Positions 12,258 through 13,381 of a stretch of 13,381 bases of DNA are shown here, piece by piece. This DNA comes from JANYCG01 sp031428695. Lineage in GTDB: Bacteria > Pseudomonadota > Gammaproteobacteria > Burkholderiales > Burkholderiaceae_C. The notes beneath the pieces were generated by a model that did no database searches, was not told the DNA's origin, and was given only the letters and a program-made list of their open reading frames with translations. The stretch is from assembly GCA_031428695.1 (NCBI GenBank), contig JANOYE010000359.1:1-13381 (forward strand), given 5' to 3'. The translations under genes and the position numbers were made by a program. Position 1 is the first letter of the stretch. Every line of letters begins with the position of its first letter.

Positions 12258-13381
12258 AATCGTTCGCAGACCTCTTTGAAGAATCACAAAAACGTTCCGA
12301 AACCCGCATTGGCGAAGTCGTCACCGCTGAAGTTGTTCGCATTGAACACAACTTTGTGGTTGTCAATGCCGGCTTGAAATCCGAGGCCTATGTGCCTTTG
12401 TCCGAGTTCAAGAGTGACAAAGGCGAACTCGAGTGCCAAGTTGGTGAGTTTGTCTCTGTGGCCATCGTCGCCATGGAAAACGGTTACGGCGACACCATCG
12501 TCAGCCGCGACACCGCCAAGCGCCTCGCCTCATGGATGAGCTTAGAGAAATCGCTGGAATCCGGCGAGTTTGTCACCGGCACCACCAGCGGCAAAGTCAA
12601 AGGTGGCCTGACCGTTTTGGTCAATGGCATCCGCGCCTTCCTGCCCGGCTCCTTGGTTGACACCCGCCCCACCAAAGACTTGTCTCCGTACGAGAACAAG
12701 ACGATGGAGTTCAAGGTCATCAAGCTGGACCGCAAGCGCAACAACGTCGTGTTGTCGCGCCGTGCCGTGGTCGAAGCCTCGATGGGCGAAGAACGCGCCA
12801 AACTGATGCAGACTTTGAAAGAAGGTTCAGTGGTTCAGGGCGTCGTCAAAAACATCACCGAATACGGCGCGTTTGTCGATTTGGGCGGCATCGACGGCCT
12901 TTTGCACATCACCGACATGGCCTGGCGCCGTGTGCGTCACCCCTCCGAAGTGGTGACAGCTGGGCAAGAAATCACCGCCAAGATCCTGAAGTTCGACACC
13001 GAGAAAAACCGTGTCTCACTCGGCTTGAAGCAAATGGGCGACGACCCTTGGATGGGCGTGAACCGCCGCTACCCGCAGGGCACGCGCATGTTCGGCAAGA
13101 TCACCAACATCGCCGACTACGGCGCGTTTGTCGAGCTCGAGCCCGGCATCGAAGGCCTGGTGCACGTCTCCGAGATGGACTGGACGAACAAAAACATCGC
13201 CCCATCCAAACTGGTCACGCTGGGCGACGAAGTTGAAGTCATGGTTCTGGAAATCGACGAAGACAAGCGCCGCATCAGCCTGGGCATGAAGCAGTGCAAG
13301 GCCAACCCATGGCAAGAGTTCGCGCAAAACACCAAACGCGGTGACCGCGTCAAGGGCCCGATCAAATCCATCACCGATTTC
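12251..13381 (+). CDS. rpsA: 30S ribosomal protein S1, C-terminal part missing
   Basis: The first 377 residues of ribosomal protein S1 are present, out of about 560 usual; the gene runs off the right edge. S1 recruits mRNA to the 30S subunit. Starting MSESFADLFEES, the fragment holds S1/OB-fold repeats at about 20-87, 105-172, 192-261 and 277-348, and a fifth begins near 363. Typical repeat cores are TEYGAFVDLGGIDGLLHI (203-220) and ADYGAFVELEPGIEGLVHV (288-306), with the short VSLGLKQ and ISLGMKQ ends. The ATG at 12251 gives the usual family N-terminus. Starts at 12239 (adding MSEK) or 12221 (adding MQIAQKMSEK) are possible, and no strong ribosome-binding site favours any of them. It follows aroA-cmk in the common cmk-rpsA order, probably with its own promoter at 11905-11933. 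Confidence 0.95.
   Translation, partial: MSESFADLFEESQKRSETRIGEVVTAEVVRIEHNFVVVNAGLKSEAYVPLSEFKSDKGELECQVGEFVSVAIVAMENGYGDTIVSRDTAKRLASWMSLEKSLESGEFVTGTTSGKVKGGLTVLVNGIRAFLPGSLVDTRPTKDLSPYENKTMEFKVIKLDRKRNNVVLSRRAVVEASMGEERAKLMQTLKEGSVVQGVVKNITEYGAFVDLGGIDGLLHITDMAWRRVRHPSEVVTAGQEITAKILKFDTEKNRVSLGLKQMGDDPWMGVNRRYPQGTRMFGKITNIADYGAFVELEPGIEGLVHVSEMDWTNKNIAPSKLVTLGDEVEVMVLEIDEDKRRISLGMKQCKANPWQEFAQNTKRGDRVKGPIKSITDF

Noticed and set aside
12162..12377. Separate small gene over the rpsA start
   Set aside because: It is out of frame with rpsA, overlaps its conserved beginning, and its translation resembles no known family.

Overview
The window looks like chromosome from a betaproteobacterium, most likely Comamonadaceae (Rhodoferax/Polaromonas-like). 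The reasons are a ubiG gene (ubiquinone synthesis), moderately high GC, the core order gph-ubiG-ompA-like <> gyrA-pheA-tyrA-aroA/cmk-rpsA, and an AroA-Cmk fusion protein, which I know from that family. This assignment comes from remembered gene order and protein character, not from a search.

Left third (1-2890), accessory, all on the minus strand. A TetR-family repressor is followed by four small genes: a PhnB-like VOC protein, an AHSA1-type SRPBCC protein, a DUF1428 protein and a second VOC protein cut by the window edge. A near-perfect 56-bp palindrome (2162-2217) overlaps a good sigma70 promoter just upstream of tetR. This suggests an autoregulated unit that may cover all five genes. Upstream of tetR lies a GNAT acetyltransferase gene that seems to lack its C-terminal part, preceded by an AT-rich stretch.

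Middle (2891-5390). The minus strand carries the HAD phosphatase gph (possibly a MupP equivalent), ubiG, and a secreted OmpA-domain protein with an Ala-Pro linker. A strong intrinsic terminator sits between the OmpA-like gene and ubiG, only about 20 nt before the ubiG start. The 226-bp divergent region 5165-5390 holds the promoters of the OmpA-like gene and of gyrA.

Right half (5391-13381), plus strand. gyrA, pheA, tyrA, the aroA-cmk fusion and rpsA (cut by the right edge) form a tight row. pheA starts inside the last codons of gyrA, and serC, often found at this point, is absent. The row joins DNA topology, the two terminal branches of Phe/Tyr synthesis, the shikimate enzyme EPSP synthase, CMP kinase and ribosomal protein S1. 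An extended -10 promoter inside the cmk part probably gives rpsA its own transcription.

Most interesting signals: (1) the TetR operator/promoter palindrome and the uncharacterised VOC-SRPBCC-DUF1428-VOC set; (2) an AT-rich, rare-codon island in aroA that aligns without gaps at about 62% over 55 nt to the intergenic sequence at 2701-2755, which looks like a dispersed repeat inside an essential coding sequence; (3) an Asn-to-Ser change in a conserved motif of the prephenate dehydratase domain; (4) a 12-bp duplication that doubles the rpsA start codon. No tRNA, rRNA, CRISPR array or insertion sequence was seen, and no gene-free stretch exceeds 300 bases.
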